Shown: positions 9,342-19,395, numbered from the stretch's first letter. The stretch is 64,000 bases of DNA from Escherichia ruysiae (GCF_902498915.1 NZ_CABVLQ010000001.1), one strand, 5' to 3'. Notes: generated from the letters alone by a model not told the origin. Numbers and translations: made by a program.

Positions 9342-10778
9342 ATGGCGCAGTCGAAACTCTATCCAGTCGTGATGGCAGGTGGCTCAGGTAGCCGCTTATG
9401 GCCGCTTTCCCGCGTACTTTATCCCAAGCAGTTTTTATGCCTGAAAGGCGATCTCACCATGCTGCAAACCACCATCTGCCGCCTGAACGGCGTGGAGTGC
9501 GAAAGCCCGGTGGTGATTTGCAATGAGCAGCACCGCTTTATTGTTGCGGAACAGCTGCGTCAACTGAACAAACTTACCGAGAACATTATTCTCGAACCGG
9601 CAGGGCGTAACACTGCACCTGCCATTGCGCTAGCGGCGCTGGCGGCAAAACGTCATAGCCCGGAGAGCGACCCGTTAATGCTGGTATTGGCGGCGGATCA
9701 TGTGATTGCCGATGAAGACGCGTTCCGCGCCGCCGTGCGTAACGCCATGCCGTATGCTGAAGCAGGCAAACTGGTGACTTTTGGCATTGTGCCGGATCTA
9801 CCTGAAACCGGATATGGCTATATTCGTCGCGGTGAAGTATCGGCGGGTGAGCAGGATACGGTGGCTTTTGAAGTGGCGCAATTTGTCGAAAAACCGAATC
9901 TGGAAACCGCGCAGGCCTACGTGGCAAGCGACGAATATTACTGGAATAGCGGCATGTTCCTGTTCCGCGCCGGACGTTATCTCGAAGAACTGAAAAAATA
10001 TCGCCCGGATATTCTCGATGCCTGTGAAAAAGCGATGAGCGCCATCGATCCGGATCTCGATTTTATACGGGTGGATGAAGAAGCGTTTCTCGCCTGCCCG
10101 GAAGAGTCGGTGGATTACGCGGTCATGGAACGCACGGCAGACGCCGTTGTGGTGCCGATGGATGCGGGCTGGAGCGATGTCGGCTCCTGGTCTTCATTAT
10201 GGGAGATCAGCGCCCACACCGCCGAGGGCAACGTTTGCCACGGCGATGTGATTAATCACAAAACTGAAAACAGCTACGTGTATGCCGAATCTGGCCTGGT
10301 CACCACCGTCGGGGTGAAAGATCTGGTGGTAGTGCAGACCAAAGATGCGGTGCTGATTGCCGACCGTAACGCGGTGCAGGATGTGAAAAAAGTGGTCGAG
10401 CAAATCAAAGCCGATGGCCGCCATGAGCATCGGGTACATCGCGAAGTGTATCGCCCGTGGGGCAAATATGACTCTATCGACGCAGGCGACCGCTACCAGG
10501 TAAAACGCATCACCGTGAAACCCGGTGAGGGCTTGTCGGTACAGATGCACCATCACCGCGCGGAACACTGGGTGGTTGTCGCGGGAACGGCAAAAGTCAC
10601 CATTGACGGTGATATCAAACTGCTTGGCGAAAACGAGTCTATTTATATTCCGCTGGGGGCGACGCACTGCCTGGAAAATCCAGGGAAAATTCCGCTCGAT
10701 TTAATTGAAGTACGCTCCGGCTCTTATCTCGAAGAGGATGATGTGGTGCGCTTCGCGGATCGCTACGGACGGGTGTAA
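9342..10778 (+). CDS. cpsB: Mannose-1-phosphate guanylyltransferase CpsB/ManC (colanic acid copy)
   Basis: 478-residue GDP-mannose pyrophosphorylase. The N-terminal signature GGSGSRLWPLSRVLYPKQF binds GTP and FVEKP is the sugar-site motif. The C-terminal ~130 residues form a cupin of the mannose-6-phosphate isomerase II type, with HHHRAEHW and AGTA. It supplies GDP-mannose to the gmd-fcl pathway. A REP element separates it from cpsG. The O-antigen paralogue manC is at 31843-33249. Confidence 0.96.
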   Translation: MAQSKLYPVVMAGGSGSRLWPLSRVLYPKQFLCLKGDLTMLQTTICRLNGVECESPVVICNEQHRFIVAEQLRQLNKLTENIILEPAGRNTAPAIALAALAAKRHSPESDPLMLVLAADHVIADEDAFRAAVRNAMPYAEAGKLVTFGIVPDLPETGYGYIRRGEVSAGEQDTVAFEVAQFVEKPNLETAQAYVASDEYYWNSGMFLFRAGRYLEELKKYRPDILDACEKAMSAIDPDLDFIRVDEEAFLACPEESVDYAVMERTADAVVVPMDAGWSDVGSWSSLWEISAHTAEGNVCHGDVINHKTENSYVYAESGLVTTVGVKDLVVVQTKDAVLIADRNAVQDVKKVVEQIKADGRHEHRVHREVYRPWGKYDSIDAGDRYQVKRITVKPGEGLSVQMHHHRAEHWVVVAGTAKVTIDGDIKLLGENESIYIPLGATHCLENPGKIPLDLIEVRSGSYLEEDDVVRFADRYGRV

Positions 10779-10780
10779 AC

Positions 10781-10844
10781 GCCTTATCCGACCTACGGTT
10801 CGGATTTGTAGGCCTGATAAGACGCGGCAGCGTCGCATCAGGCA
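10781..10844. repeat. REP-type palindromic repeat between cpsB and cpsG
   Basis: Inverted REP halves: GCCTTATCCGACCTAC (10781-10796) facing GTAGGCCTGATAAGACGCGG...GCATCAGGCA (10808-10844). It is intergenic within the colanic acid operon, and its relation to the REP pair at 343-438 is clear by eye. Confidence 0.85.
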
Positions 10845-10933
10845 ATGAATGCCGAACCGCGATGTAAATAACGACAAAAACAAAATTGGCCGCTTCGGTC
10901 AGGGTCAACTATTGCCTGAAAAAGGGTAACGAC

Positions 10934-12304
10934 ATGAAAAAATTAACCTGCTTTAAAGCCTATGATATTCGCGGAAAATTAGGTGAAGAACTGAATGAAG
11001 ATATCGCCTGGCGCATTGGTCGTGCCTATGGCGAATTTCTTAAACCGAAAACCATTGTATTAGGCGGTGATGTCCGCCTCACCAGCGAAACCTTAAAACT
11101 GGCGCTGGCAAAAGGTTTACAGGATGCGGGCGTCGATGTGCTGGATATCGGCATGTCCGGCACTGAAGAGATCTATTTCGCCACGTTCCATCTCGGCGTG
11201 GATGGCGGCATCGAAGTTACCGCCAGCCATAATCCGATGGATTACAACGGTATGAAGCTGGTGCGCGAAGGGGCTCGTCCAATTAGCGGCGATACCGGAC
11301 TGCGCGACGTCCAGCGTCTGGCAGAAGCCAACGACTTTCCTCCCGTTGATGAAACCAAACGCGGTAGCTATCAGCAAATCCACCTGCACGACGCTTACGT
11401 TGATCACCTGTTCGGCTATATCAACGTCAAAAACCTCACGCCGCTCAAGCTGGTAATCAACTCCGGGAACGGCGCGGCGGGGCCGGTGGTGGACGCTATT
11501 GAAGCCCGCTTTAAAGCCCTCGGTGCGCCTGTGGAATTGATCAAAGTGCACAACACGCCGGACGGCAATTTCCCCAACGGTATTCCTAATCCTTTGCTGC
11601 CGGAATGCCGCGACGACACCCGCAATGCGGTCATCAAACACGGCGCAGATATGGGCATTGCCTTTGATGGCGATTTTGACCGCTGTTTTCTGTTTGACGA
11701 AAAAGGGCAGTTTATCGAGGGCTACTACATTGTCGGCCTGCTGGCAGAAGCGTTCCTCGAAAAAAATCCCGGCGCGAAGATCATCCACGATCCGCGTCTT
11801 TCCTGGAACACCGTTGATGTGGTGACTTCCGCAGGCGGCACACCGGTGATGTCGAAAACCGGACACGCCTTTATTAAAGAACGTATGCGCAAGGAAGACG
11901 CCATCTACGGCGGCGAAATGAGCGCGCACCATTACTTCCGTGATTTCGCTTACTGTGACAGCGGCATGATCCCGTGGCTGCTGGTCGCCGAACTGGTGTG
12001 TCTGAAAGGAAAAACGCTGGGCGAACTGGTGCGCGACCGGATGGCGGCATTCCCGGCAAGCGGTGAAATCAACAGCAAACTGGCGCAACCCGTTGAGGCG
12101 ATTAATCGCGTCGAACAGCATTTTAGCCGCGAGGCGCTGGCGGTGGATCGCACCGATGGCATCAGCATGACCTTTGCCGACTGGCGCTTCAACCTGCGCT
12201 CCTCCAACACCGAACCGGTGGTGCGGTTGAATGTGGAATCGCGCGGTGATGTGCCGCTGATGGAAGCGCGAACGCGAACTCTGCTGACGTTGCTGAACGA
12301 GTAA
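10934..12304 (+). CDS. cpsG: Phosphomannomutase CpsG/ManB (colanic acid copy)
   Basis: 456-residue alpha-D-phosphohexomutase interconverting mannose-6-P and mannose-1-P for GDP-mannose synthesis. The catalytic phosphoserine loop is TASHNP, the metal loop is DGDFDR, and the C-terminal phosphate-binding loop is RSSNTEP. I chose the ATG at 10934; the frame is open further upstream to 10886, but there it crosses the intergenic REP region and lacks a ribosome site. The other mutase in the window (34001-35425) belongs to a visibly different subgroup. Confidence 0.96.
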   Translation: MKKLTCFKAYDIRGKLGEELNEDIAWRIGRAYGEFLKPKTIVLGGDVRLTSETLKLALAKGLQDAGVDVLDIGMSGTEEIYFATFHLGVDGGIEVTASHNPMDYNGMKLVREGARPISGDTGLRDVQRLAEANDFPPVDETKRGSYQQIHLHDAYVDHLFGYINVKNLTPLKLVINSGNGAAGPVVDAIEARFKALGAPVELIKVHNTPDGNFPNGIPNPLLPECRDDTRNAVIKHGADMGIAFDGDFDRCFLFDEKGQFIEGYYIVGLLAEAFLEKNPGAKIIHDPRLSWNTVDVVTSAGGTPVMSKTGHAFIKERMRKEDAIYGGEMSAHHYFRDFAYCDSGMIPWLLVAELVCLKGKTLGELVRDRMAAFPASGEINSKLAQPVEAINRVEQHFSREALAVDRTDGISMTFADWRFNLRSSNTEPVVRLNVESRGDVPLMEARTRTLLTLLNE

Positions 12305-12339
12305 TGTCATTACTTTCCCCCTCCCCCTGACGCTCTACT

Positions 12340-12413
12340 GCCTGCGGAGAGAAGAGAGCACGGAACTTTCTTCTCCCCTCGCCCCTTTGGGGAGAGGGCC
12401 GGGGTGAGGCGAC
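12340..12413. repeat. boxC-like GC-rich intergenic repeat between cpsG and wcaJ
   Basis: A GC-rich imperfect palindrome, CCCCTCGCCCCTTTGGGG followed by AGAGGGCCGGGGTGAGG (core 12374-12409), resembling the dispersed boxC-type E. coli repeat. The family name is from memory; the palindrome itself is plain in the sequence. Confidence 0.6.
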
Positions 12414-12431
12414 AATAGAACAGGAACAACG

Positions 12432-13826
12432 ATGACAAATCTAAAAAAGCGCGAGCGAGCGAAAACCAATGCATCGTTAATCTCTATGGTGCAACGCTTT
12501 TCAGATATCACCATCATGTTTGCCGGACTATGGCTGGTTTGCGAAGTGAGCGGCCTGTCATTCCTCTACATGCACCTGTTGGTGGCGCTGATTACGCTGG
12601 TGGTGTTCCAGATGCTGGGTGGCATCACCGATTTTTATCGCTCATGGCGCGGTGTTCGGGCAGCGACAGAATTTGCCCTGTTGCTACAAAACTGGACCTT
12701 AAGCGTGATTTTCAGCGCCGGACTGGTGGCGTTCAATAATGATTTCGACACGCAACTGAAAATCTGGCTGGCGTGGTATGGGCTGACCAGCATCGGACTG
12801 GTGGTTTGCCGTTCGTGCATTCGTATTGGTGCGGGCTGGCTGCGTAATCATGGCTATAACAAGCGGATGGTCGCGGTGGCGGGGGATTTAGCTGCCGGAC
12901 AAATGCTGATGGAGAGTTTCCGTAATCAGCCGTGGTTAGGGTTTGAAGTGGTGGGCGTTTACCACGACCCGAAACCGGGCGGCGTTTCTAACGACTGGGC
13001 GGGTAACCTGCAACAGCTGGTCGAGGATGCGAAAGCGGGCAAGATTCATAACGTCTATATCGCGATGCAAATGTGCGACGGCGCGCGAGTGAAAAAACTG
13101 GTTCATCAACTGGCGGACACCACCTGTTCGGTGCTGCTGATCCCCGATGTTTTTACCTTCAACATTCTCCATTCCCGTATCGAAGAGATGAACGGCGTAC
13201 CGGTGGTGCCGCTGTATGACACGCCGCTTTCCGGGGTTAACCGCCTGCTCAAACGTGCGGAAGACATTGTGCTGGCAACGCTGATCTTGCTGCTGATCTC
13301 CCCGGTGCTGTGCTGCATTGCGCTGGCGGTGAAACTCAGTTCACCGGGGCCGGTTATTTTCCGCCAGACTCGCTACGGCATGGACGGCAAGCCGATCAAA
13401 GTGTGGAAGTTCCGTTCGATGAAAGTGATGGAGAACGACAACGTGGTGACCCAGGCGACGAAGAACGATCCGCGCGTCACCAGGGTGGGGAACTTTCTGC
13501 GCCGCACCTCGCTGGATGAATTGCCGCAGTTTATCAATGTGCTGACCGGCGGGATGTCGATTGTGGGTCCGCGTCCGCACGCAGTGGCGCATAACGAACA
13601 GTATCGCCAGCTTATTGAAGGCTACATGCTGCGCCATAAAGTGAAACCGGGCATTACCGGTTGGGCGCAGATCAACGGCTGGCGCGGCGAAACCGACACG
13701 CTGGAGAAAATGGAAAAACGCGTCGAGTTCGACCTTGAGTACATCCGCGAATGGAGCGTCTGGTTCGATATCAAAATCGTTTTCCTGACGGTATTCAAAG
13801 GCTTCGTTAACAAAGCGGCATATTGA
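12432..13826 (+). CDS. wcaJ: Undecaprenyl-phosphate glucose phosphotransferase WcaJ
   Basis: 464-residue membrane enzyme that starts colanic acid synthesis by moving glucose-1-P from UDP-glucose to undecaprenyl phosphate. The N-terminal ~150 residues hold hydrophobic helices. A Rossmann-like middle domain (VAVAGDLAAGQ) follows. The C-terminal ~200 residues are the conserved bacterial sugar transferase domain, with KVWKFRSMKV, RTSLDELPQFINV and GPRPHA motifs. It follows the boxC-like repeat and abuts wzxC by 1 base. Confidence 0.96.
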   Translation: MTNLKKRERAKTNASLISMVQRFSDITIMFAGLWLVCEVSGLSFLYMHLLVALITLVVFQMLGGITDFYRSWRGVRAATEFALLLQNWTLSVIFSAGLVAFNNDFDTQLKIWLAWYGLTSIGLVVCRSCIRIGAGWLRNHGYNKRMVAVAGDLAAGQMLMESFRNQPWLGFEVVGVYHDPKPGGVSNDWAGNLQQLVEDAKAGKIHNVYIAMQMCDGARVKKLVHQLADTTCSVLLIPDVFTFNILHSRIEEMNGVPVVPLYDTPLSGVNRLLKRAEDIVLATLILLLISPVLCCIALAVKLSSPGPVIFRQTRYGMDGKPIKVWKFRSMKVMENDNVVTQATKNDPRVTRVGNFLRRTSLDELPQFINVLTGGMSIVGPRPHAVAHNEQYRQLIEGYMLRHKVKPGITGWAQINGWRGETDTLEKMEKRVEFDLEYIREWSVWFDIKIVFLTVFKGFVNKAAY

Positions 13827-13827
13827 T

Positions 13828-15306
13828 ATGAGCTTACGTGAAAAAACCATCAGCGGCGCGAAGTGGTCGGCGATTGCCACGGTGATCATCATCGGCCTCG
13901 GGCTGGTACAGATGACCGTGCTGGCGCGGATTATCGATAACCACCAGTTCGGCCTGCTTACCGTGTCGCTGGTGATTATCGCGCTGGCAGATACGCTTTC
14001 TGACTTCGGTATCGCTAACTCGATTATTCAGCGAAAAGAAATCAGCCACCTTGAACTCACCACGCTGTACTGGCTGAACGTCGGGCTGGGGATTGTAGTG
14101 TGCGTGGCAGTGTTTTTGTTGAGTGATCTCATCGGTGACGTGCTGAATAACCCGGATCTGGCACCGTTGATTAAAACATTGTCGCTGGCGTTTGTGGTGA
14201 TCCCCCACGGGCAACAGTTTCGCGCGTTGATGCAAAAGGAGCTGGAGTTCAACAAAATCGGCATGATCGAAACTAGCGCGGTGCTGGCGGGCTTTACTTT
14301 TACGGTGGTTAGCGCCCATTTCTGGCCGCTGGCGATGACCGCGATCCTCGGTTATCTGGTCAATAGTGCGGTGAGAACGCTGCTGTTTGGCTACTTTGGT
14401 CGCAAAATTTATCGTCCCGGTCTGCATTTCTCGCTGGCGTCGGTGGCACCGAACTTACGCTTTGGTGCTTGGCTGACGGCGGACAGCATCATCAACTATC
14501 TCAATACTAACCTTTCGACGCTGGTGCTGGCGCGTATTCTCGGCGCGGGCGTGGCGGGGGGCTACAACCTGGCCTATAACGTGGCCGTTGTACCGCCGAT
14601 GAAGCTGAACCCGATCATCACCCGCGTGCTGTTTCCAGCGTTTGCCAAAATTCAGGACGATACCGAAAAGCTGCGCGTGAACTTCTACAAGCTGCTGTCG
14701 GTAGTGGGAATTATCAACTTCCCGGCGCTGCTGGGGCTGATGGTAGTGTCGAATAATTTTGTGCCGCTGGTCTTTGGCGAAAAGTGGAACAGCATTATTC
14801 CGGTGCTGCAATTGCTGTGTGTGGTGGGGCTGCTGCGTTCGGTGGGTAACCCGATTGGTTCGCTGCTGATGGCGAAAGCGCGGGTGGATATTAGCTTTAA
14901 ATTCAACGTATTCAAAACTTTTCTGTTTATTCCGGCGATTGTTATCGGTGGGCAGATGGCGGGCGCGATCGGCGTCACGCTCGGCTTCCTGCTGGTGCAG
15001 ATTATCAACACCATTCTGAGCTACTTCGTGATGATTAAACCGGTGCTCGGTTCCAGCTATCGCCAGTACATCCTGAGTTTGTGGCTACCGTTTTATCTCT
15101 CGCTTCCGACGCTGGTGGTCAGTTATGCGCTGGGCGTGCTGCTGAAAGGGCAACTGGCGCTGGGGATGCTGCTGGCGGTGCAAATAGCCGCAGGCGTGCT
15201 GGCGTTTGTGGTGATGATTGTGCTGTCGCGCCATCCGCTGGTGGTGGAAGTGAAGCGTCAGTTTTGTCGCAGCGAAAAAATGAAAATGCTTTTACGGGTG
15301 GGGTGA
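13828..15306 (+). CDS. wzxC: Colanic acid lipid-linked repeat flippase WzxC
   Basis: 492-residue polytopic membrane protein of the polysaccharide transporter (MOP) superfamily, expected to flip undecaprenyl-PP-linked colanic acid repeats to the periplasm. It starts LREKTISGAKWSAIATVIII. About a dozen hydrophobic segments follow, ending in a basic tail. It sits directly after wcaJ. A 71-base gap without a gene (15307-15377) separates it from wcaK. Confidence 0.95.
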   Translation: MSLREKTISGAKWSAIATVIIIGLGLVQMTVLARIIDNHQFGLLTVSLVIIALADTLSDFGIANSIIQRKEISHLELTTLYWLNVGLGIVVCVAVFLLSDLIGDVLNNPDLAPLIKTLSLAFVVIPHGQQFRALMQKELEFNKIGMIETSAVLAGFTFTVVSAHFWPLAMTAILGYLVNSAVRTLLFGYFGRKIYRPGLHFSLASVAPNLRFGAWLTADSIINYLNTNLSTLVLARILGAGVAGGYNLAYNVAVVPPMKLNPIITRVLFPAFAKIQDDTEKLRVNFYKLLSVVGIINFPALLGLMVVSNNFVPLVFGEKWNSIIPVLQLLCVVGLLRSVGNPIGSLLMAKARVDISFKFNVFKTFLFIPAIVIGGQMAGAIGVTLGFLLVQIINTILSYFVMIKPVLGSSYRQYILSLWLPFYLSLPTLVVSYALGVLLKGQLALGMLLAVQIAAGVLAFVVMIVLSRHPLVVEVKRQFCRSEKMKMLLRVG

Positions 15307-15377
15307 ATGGTTGTTTTAGGCTCCGGCAATAAAAACAACAACATAACCTCACCTGGCATCAAATTTATGAGGAAAAA

Positions 15378-16658
15378 ATGAAATTACTTATTCTGGGCAA
15401 CCACACTTGCGGCAATCGTGGCGACAGTGCCATCCTGCGCGGCTTACTTGATGCCATCAACATCCTCAATCCACACGCCGAAGTGGACGTGATGAGCCGC
15501 TATCCGGTCAGTTCTTCCTGGCTGCTCAACCGCCCGGTAATGGGCGATCCGCTGTTCCTGCAAATGAAACAACACAACAGCGCGGCGGGCGTTGTCGGGC
15601 GCGTTAAAAAAGTCCTCCGTCGCCGCTATCAGCACCAGGTATTGCTCTCACGCGTCACCGACACTGGCAAGCTGCGCAATATCGCCATCGCCCAGGGATT
15701 CACCGACTTCGTGCGCCTGCTCTCAGGTTACGACGCCATTATCCAGGTCGGCGGATCGTTTTTTGTCGATCTCTATGGCGTGCCGCAGTTTGAACATGCA
15801 CTTTGCACGTTTATGGCGAAAAAGCCGCTGTTTATGATTGGTCACAGCGTCGGTCCCTTCCAGGATGAGCAATTTAACCAACTGGCGAACTACGTTTTTG
15901 GTCACTGTGACGCGCTGATCCTGCGCGAATCGGTCAGCCTTGATCTGATGAAACGCAGCAATATCACCACTGCAAAAGTGGAACATGGCGTCGATACCGC
16001 GTGGCTGGTCGATCACCACATTGAAGACTTCACCGCCAGCTATGCTGTTCAACACTGGCTGGATGTTGCCGCACAACAGAAAGCGGTGGCAATTACCCTG
16101 CGCGAACTGGCACCGTTCGACAAACGTCTCGGCACCACCCAACAAGCGTATGAAAAAGCCTTTGCCGGGGTGGTCAATCGCATTCTCGACGAAGGCTATC
16201 AGGTCATTGCGCTCTCCACCTGTACGGGCATCGACAGCTATAACAAAGACGACCGCATGGTGGCGCTCAACCTGCGCCAGCACATCAGCGATCCTGCCCG
16301 TTATCACGTAGTGATGGATGAACTTAACGATCTGGAAATGGGCAAAATTCTGGGGGCCTGTGAACTCACCGTCGGTACGCGCCTGCACTCCGCCATTATC
16401 TCAATGAACTTTGCCACTCCGGCGATTGCCATCAACTATGAACATAAATCCGCCGGGATTATGCAGCAGCTGGGACTGCCAGAGATGGCGATTGATATCC
16501 GTCATTTATTAGACGGCAGCCTGCAAACGATGGTTGCGGATACCTTAGGCCAACTTCCGGCGCTGAACGCACGACTTAATGAAGCTGTCAGTCGTGAGCG
16601 TCATACAGGAATGCAGATGGTGCAATCTGTGCTTGAACGCATCGGGGAGGTGAAATGA
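15378..16658 (+). CDS. wcaK: Colanic acid pyruvyltransferase WcaK
   Basis: 426-residue protein of the polysaccharide pyruvyl transferase family, predicted to add the pyruvate ketal to the terminal galactose of colanic acid using PEP. Landmarks are GNHTCGNRGDSAI at the N-terminus, IQVGGSFFVDLYG, and GTRLHSAIISMN near the C-terminus; the last is the nucleotide-binding-like motif of the family. The ribosome site AGGAAAA lies just upstream. The end overlaps wcaL by 4 bases. Confidence 0.94.
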   Translation: MKLLILGNHTCGNRGDSAILRGLLDAINILNPHAEVDVMSRYPVSSSWLLNRPVMGDPLFLQMKQHNSAAGVVGRVKKVLRRRYQHQVLLSRVTDTGKLRNIAIAQGFTDFVRLLSGYDAIIQVGGSFFVDLYGVPQFEHALCTFMAKKPLFMIGHSVGPFQDEQFNQLANYVFGHCDALILRESVSLDLMKRSNITTAKVEHGVDTAWLVDHHIEDFTASYAVQHWLDVAAQQKAVAITLRELAPFDKRLGTTQQAYEKAFAGVVNRILDEGYQVIALSTCTGIDSYNKDDRMVALNLRQHISDPARYHVVMDELNDLEMGKILGACELTVGTRLHSAIISMNFATPAIAINYEHKSAGIMQQLGLPEMAIDIRHLLDGSLQTMVADTLGQLPALNARLNEAVSRERHTGMQMVQSVLERIGEVK

Positions 16659-17875
16659 AGGTCGGCTTCTTTTTACTGAAATTTCCGCTGTCGTCGGAAA
16701 CCTTCGTCCTCAATCAAATTACCGCGTTTATTGATATGGGATTTGAGGTGGAGATTCTCGCGCTGCAAAAAGGCGACACCCAGAACACCCACGCGGCATG
16801 GACGAAATACAACCTTGCCGCCAGAACCCGCTGGTTACAGGACGAACCTACGGGCAAAGTGGCGAAACTGCGCCACCGCGCCAGCCAGACGTTACGCGGC
16901 ATTCATCGTAAAAATACCTGGCAGGCGCTTAACCTCAAACGCTATGGCGCAGAGTCGCGGAACCTGATTTTGTCTGCCATTTGCGGCCAGGTCGCAACAC
17001 CGTTTCATGCCGATGTGTTCATCGCTCATTTTGGCCCTGCGGGGGTAACCGCAGCAAAACTACGCGAACTGGGGGTCATTCGCGGCAAAATCGCTACCAT
17101 TTTCCATGGTATTGATATCTCCAGTCGGGAAGTGCTCAATCATTACACTCCCGAATATCAACAACTGTTTCGCCGTGGCGACCTGATGTTGCCAATAAGC
17201 GATCTGTGGGCAGGGAGATTGCAAAAGATGGGCTGCCCGACGGAAAAAATCGCTGTATCGCGCATGGGGGTGGACATGACGCGTTTTAGCCCGCGTCCGG
17301 TGAAAGCGCCCGCAACGCCGCTGGAAATCATATCTGTCGCACGCTTAACCGAGAAAAAAGGCCTGCATGTGGCGATTGAAGCCTGCCGTCAGTTGAAAGA
17401 GCAGGGCGTGGCATTTCGCTATCGCATTCTCGGCATTGGCCCGTGGGAACGACGCCTGCGCACGCTCATCGAACAATATCAACTGGAAGATGTGGTAGAG
17501 ATGCCTGGCTTTAAACCGAGCCATGAAGTGAAAGAGATGCTCGATGACGCGGATGTCTTCCTGTTGCCATCGGTAACGGGCGCGGATGGTGATATGGAAG
17601 GTATTCCGGTGGCACTAATGGAAGCGATGGCGGTCGGTATTCCGGTGGTTTCCACTCTGCATAGCGGAATACCGGAACTGGTGGAGGCCGATAAATCCGG
17701 CTGGCTGGTGCCTGAGAACGATGCTCGCGCACTGGCGCAACGACTGGCGGCGTTTAGCCAACTGGACACCGACGAACTGGCTCCGGTTGTCAAACGTGCG
17801 CGCGAAAAAGTCGAACACGATTTTAACCAGCAGGTGATTAATCGAGAACTCGCCAGCTTGCTGCAGGCTTTATAG
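16655..17875 (+). CDS. wcaL: Colanic acid glycosyltransferase WcaL
   Basis: 406-residue GT4 glycosyltransferase (GT-B fold). The donor domain is clear: SVARLTEKKGLHVAI, then EGIPVALMEAMAVGIPVVST, which carries the E-x7-E motif at about residues 315-323. It is often annotated as the colanic acid galactosyltransferase; the donor is not proved by sequence. It is coupled to wcaK and followed after 10 bases by wcaM. Confidence 0.94.
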   Translation: MKVGFFLLKFPLSSETFVLNQITAFIDMGFEVEILALQKGDTQNTHAAWTKYNLAARTRWLQDEPTGKVAKLRHRASQTLRGIHRKNTWQALNLKRYGAESRNLILSAICGQVATPFHADVFIAHFGPAGVTAAKLRELGVIRGKIATIFHGIDISSREVLNHYTPEYQQLFRRGDLMLPISDLWAGRLQKMGCPTEKIAVSRMGVDMTRFSPRPVKAPATPLEIISVARLTEKKGLHVAIEACRQLKEQGVAFRYRILGIGPWERRLRTLIEQYQLEDVVEMPGFKPSHEVKEMLDDADVFLLPSVTGADGDMEGIPVALMEAMAVGIPVVSTLHSGIPELVEADKSGWLVPENDARALAQRLAAFSQLDTDELAPVVKRAREKVEHDFNQQVINRELASLLQAL

Positions 17876-17885
17876 AGGAGAACGC

Positions 17886-19280
17886 ATGCCATTTAAAAAA
17901 CTCTCCCGACGCACCTTCCTGACGGCAAGCTCGGCGCTTGCCTTCCTCCATACCCCTTTCGCCCGTGCACTTCCCGCCCGAACAAGCGTTAACATTAACG
18001 ATTATAATCCACACGACTGGATCGCCTCATTTAAACAAGCCTTCAGCGAAGGGCAAACGGTCGTCGTGCCTGCTGGATTCGTTTGTGACAATATCAACAC
18101 CGGCATCTTCATTCCTCCTGGCAAAACGTTACACATCCTTGGAAGCCTGCGCGGCAACGGCAGAGGGCGATTTGTCTTACAGGACGGCAGCCAGGTGACA
18201 GGGGAGGAGGGCGGCAGTATGCATAACATCACCCTGGATGTGCGTGGTTCTGACTGCACCATCAAAGGGCTGGCGATGAGCGGCTTTGGTCCGGTAACGC
18301 AGATTTATATCGGCGGCAAAAACAAACGGGTCATGCGCAACCTGACCATCGATAACCTCACTGTCAGCCACGCTAATTACGCCATCTTACGCCAGGGATT
18401 TCATAACCAGATAATCGGTGCCAACATCACCAATTGTAAGTTCAGCGACTTACAAGGCGACGCCATTGAATGGAACGTGGCGATTAACGACCGTGATATT
18501 TTGATATCCGACCACATCATCGAGCGCATTAACTGTACCAACGGCAAAATCAACTGGGGCATCGGCATAGGCCTTGCGGGAAGCACTTACGATAATAATT
18601 ACCCAGAAGATCAGGCAGTGAAAAACTTTGTCGTGGCGAATATTACAGGATCGGATTGTCGACAGCTGATTCATGTTGAAAATGGTAAACATTTCATTAT
18701 CCGTAATATCAAAGCGCGCAATATTACGCCTGATTTCAGCAAGAAAGCCGGTATTGATAACGCCACTGTAGCGATATATGGATGTGATAACTTTGTTATT
18801 GACAATATAGAAATGGTTAATAGTGCCGGGATGTTAATCGGCTACGGCGTCATTAAAGGCAGGTATCTCTCCATACCGCAAAACTTCAGACTGAATAATA
18901 TTCACCTTGATAATACTGACCTTGCCAGGAAATTGCGCGGGATACAAATTTCAGCAGGTAACGCTGTCTCCTTTGTTGCACTGACCAATATTGAGATGAA
19001 ACGTGCTTCTCTGGAGCTACACAACAAACCGCAGCACCTTTTTATGCGTAATATCAATGTGATGCAAGAATCTTCGGTTGGCCCGGCATTGACCATGAAC
19101 TTTGACTTGCGTAAGGATGTCCGTGGGACATTTATGGCAAAGAACGAGACGCTACTGTCACTGGTAAATGTTCATGCGGTGAATGAAAAAGGACAAAGCT
19201 CTGTCGATATCGACAGGATTAATCACCATATCGTTAATGTGGAAAAGATAAACTTCAGGCTACCGAAACGGGAACGATAG
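17886..19280 (+). CDS. wcaM: Colanic acid protein WcaM with Tat-type signal (parallel beta-helix fold)
   Basis: 464-residue exported protein, last gene of the colanic acid operon, with an unsettled biochemical role. The N-terminus has a twin-arginine motif (SRRTFL at residues 7-12), then a hydrophobic stretch and a likely cleavage site after FARA, so export of a folded protein by Tat is likely. The mature part has repeated N-x-x-I/V turns (NLTIDNLTV, NIKARNIT, NIEMVNS) typical of a right-handed beta helix, as in polysaccharide lyases. Intact and full length. Confidence 0.92.
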   Translation: MPFKKLSRRTFLTASSALAFLHTPFARALPARTSVNINDYNPHDWIASFKQAFSEGQTVVVPAGFVCDNINTGIFIPPGKTLHILGSLRGNGRGRFVLQDGSQVTGEEGGSMHNITLDVRGSDCTIKGLAMSGFGPVTQIYIGGKNKRVMRNLTIDNLTVSHANYAILRQGFHNQIIGANITNCKFSDLQGDAIEWNVAINDRDILISDHIIERINCTNGKINWGIGIGLAGSTYDNNYPEDQAVKNFVVANITGSDCRQLIHVENGKHFIIRNIKARNITPDFSKKAGIDNATVAIYGCDNFVIDNIEMVNSAGMLIGYGVIKGRYLSIPQNFRLNNIHLDNTDLARKLRGIQISAGNAVSFVALTNIEMKRASLELHNKPQHLFMRNINVMQESSVGPALTMNFDLRKDVRGTFMAKNETLLSLVNVHAVNEKGQSSVDIDRINHHIVNVEKINFRLPKRER

Positions 19281-19395
19281 ATTTGCGACCATTCCTGGAA
19301 AAATGGCACCATACTTAAGAATAACGCTACTGCAATCCTGGACAAAGCGGCGTAACATCGGAAGGAAATCAGTAATCAATTCAGGGTAATTGATG

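Noticed and set aside
11117..12310. 397-codon open frame on the minus strand opposite cpsG
   Set aside because: It is a mirror frame of the conserved cpsG gene: His/Arg-rich composition, no ribosome site, no recognisable family.
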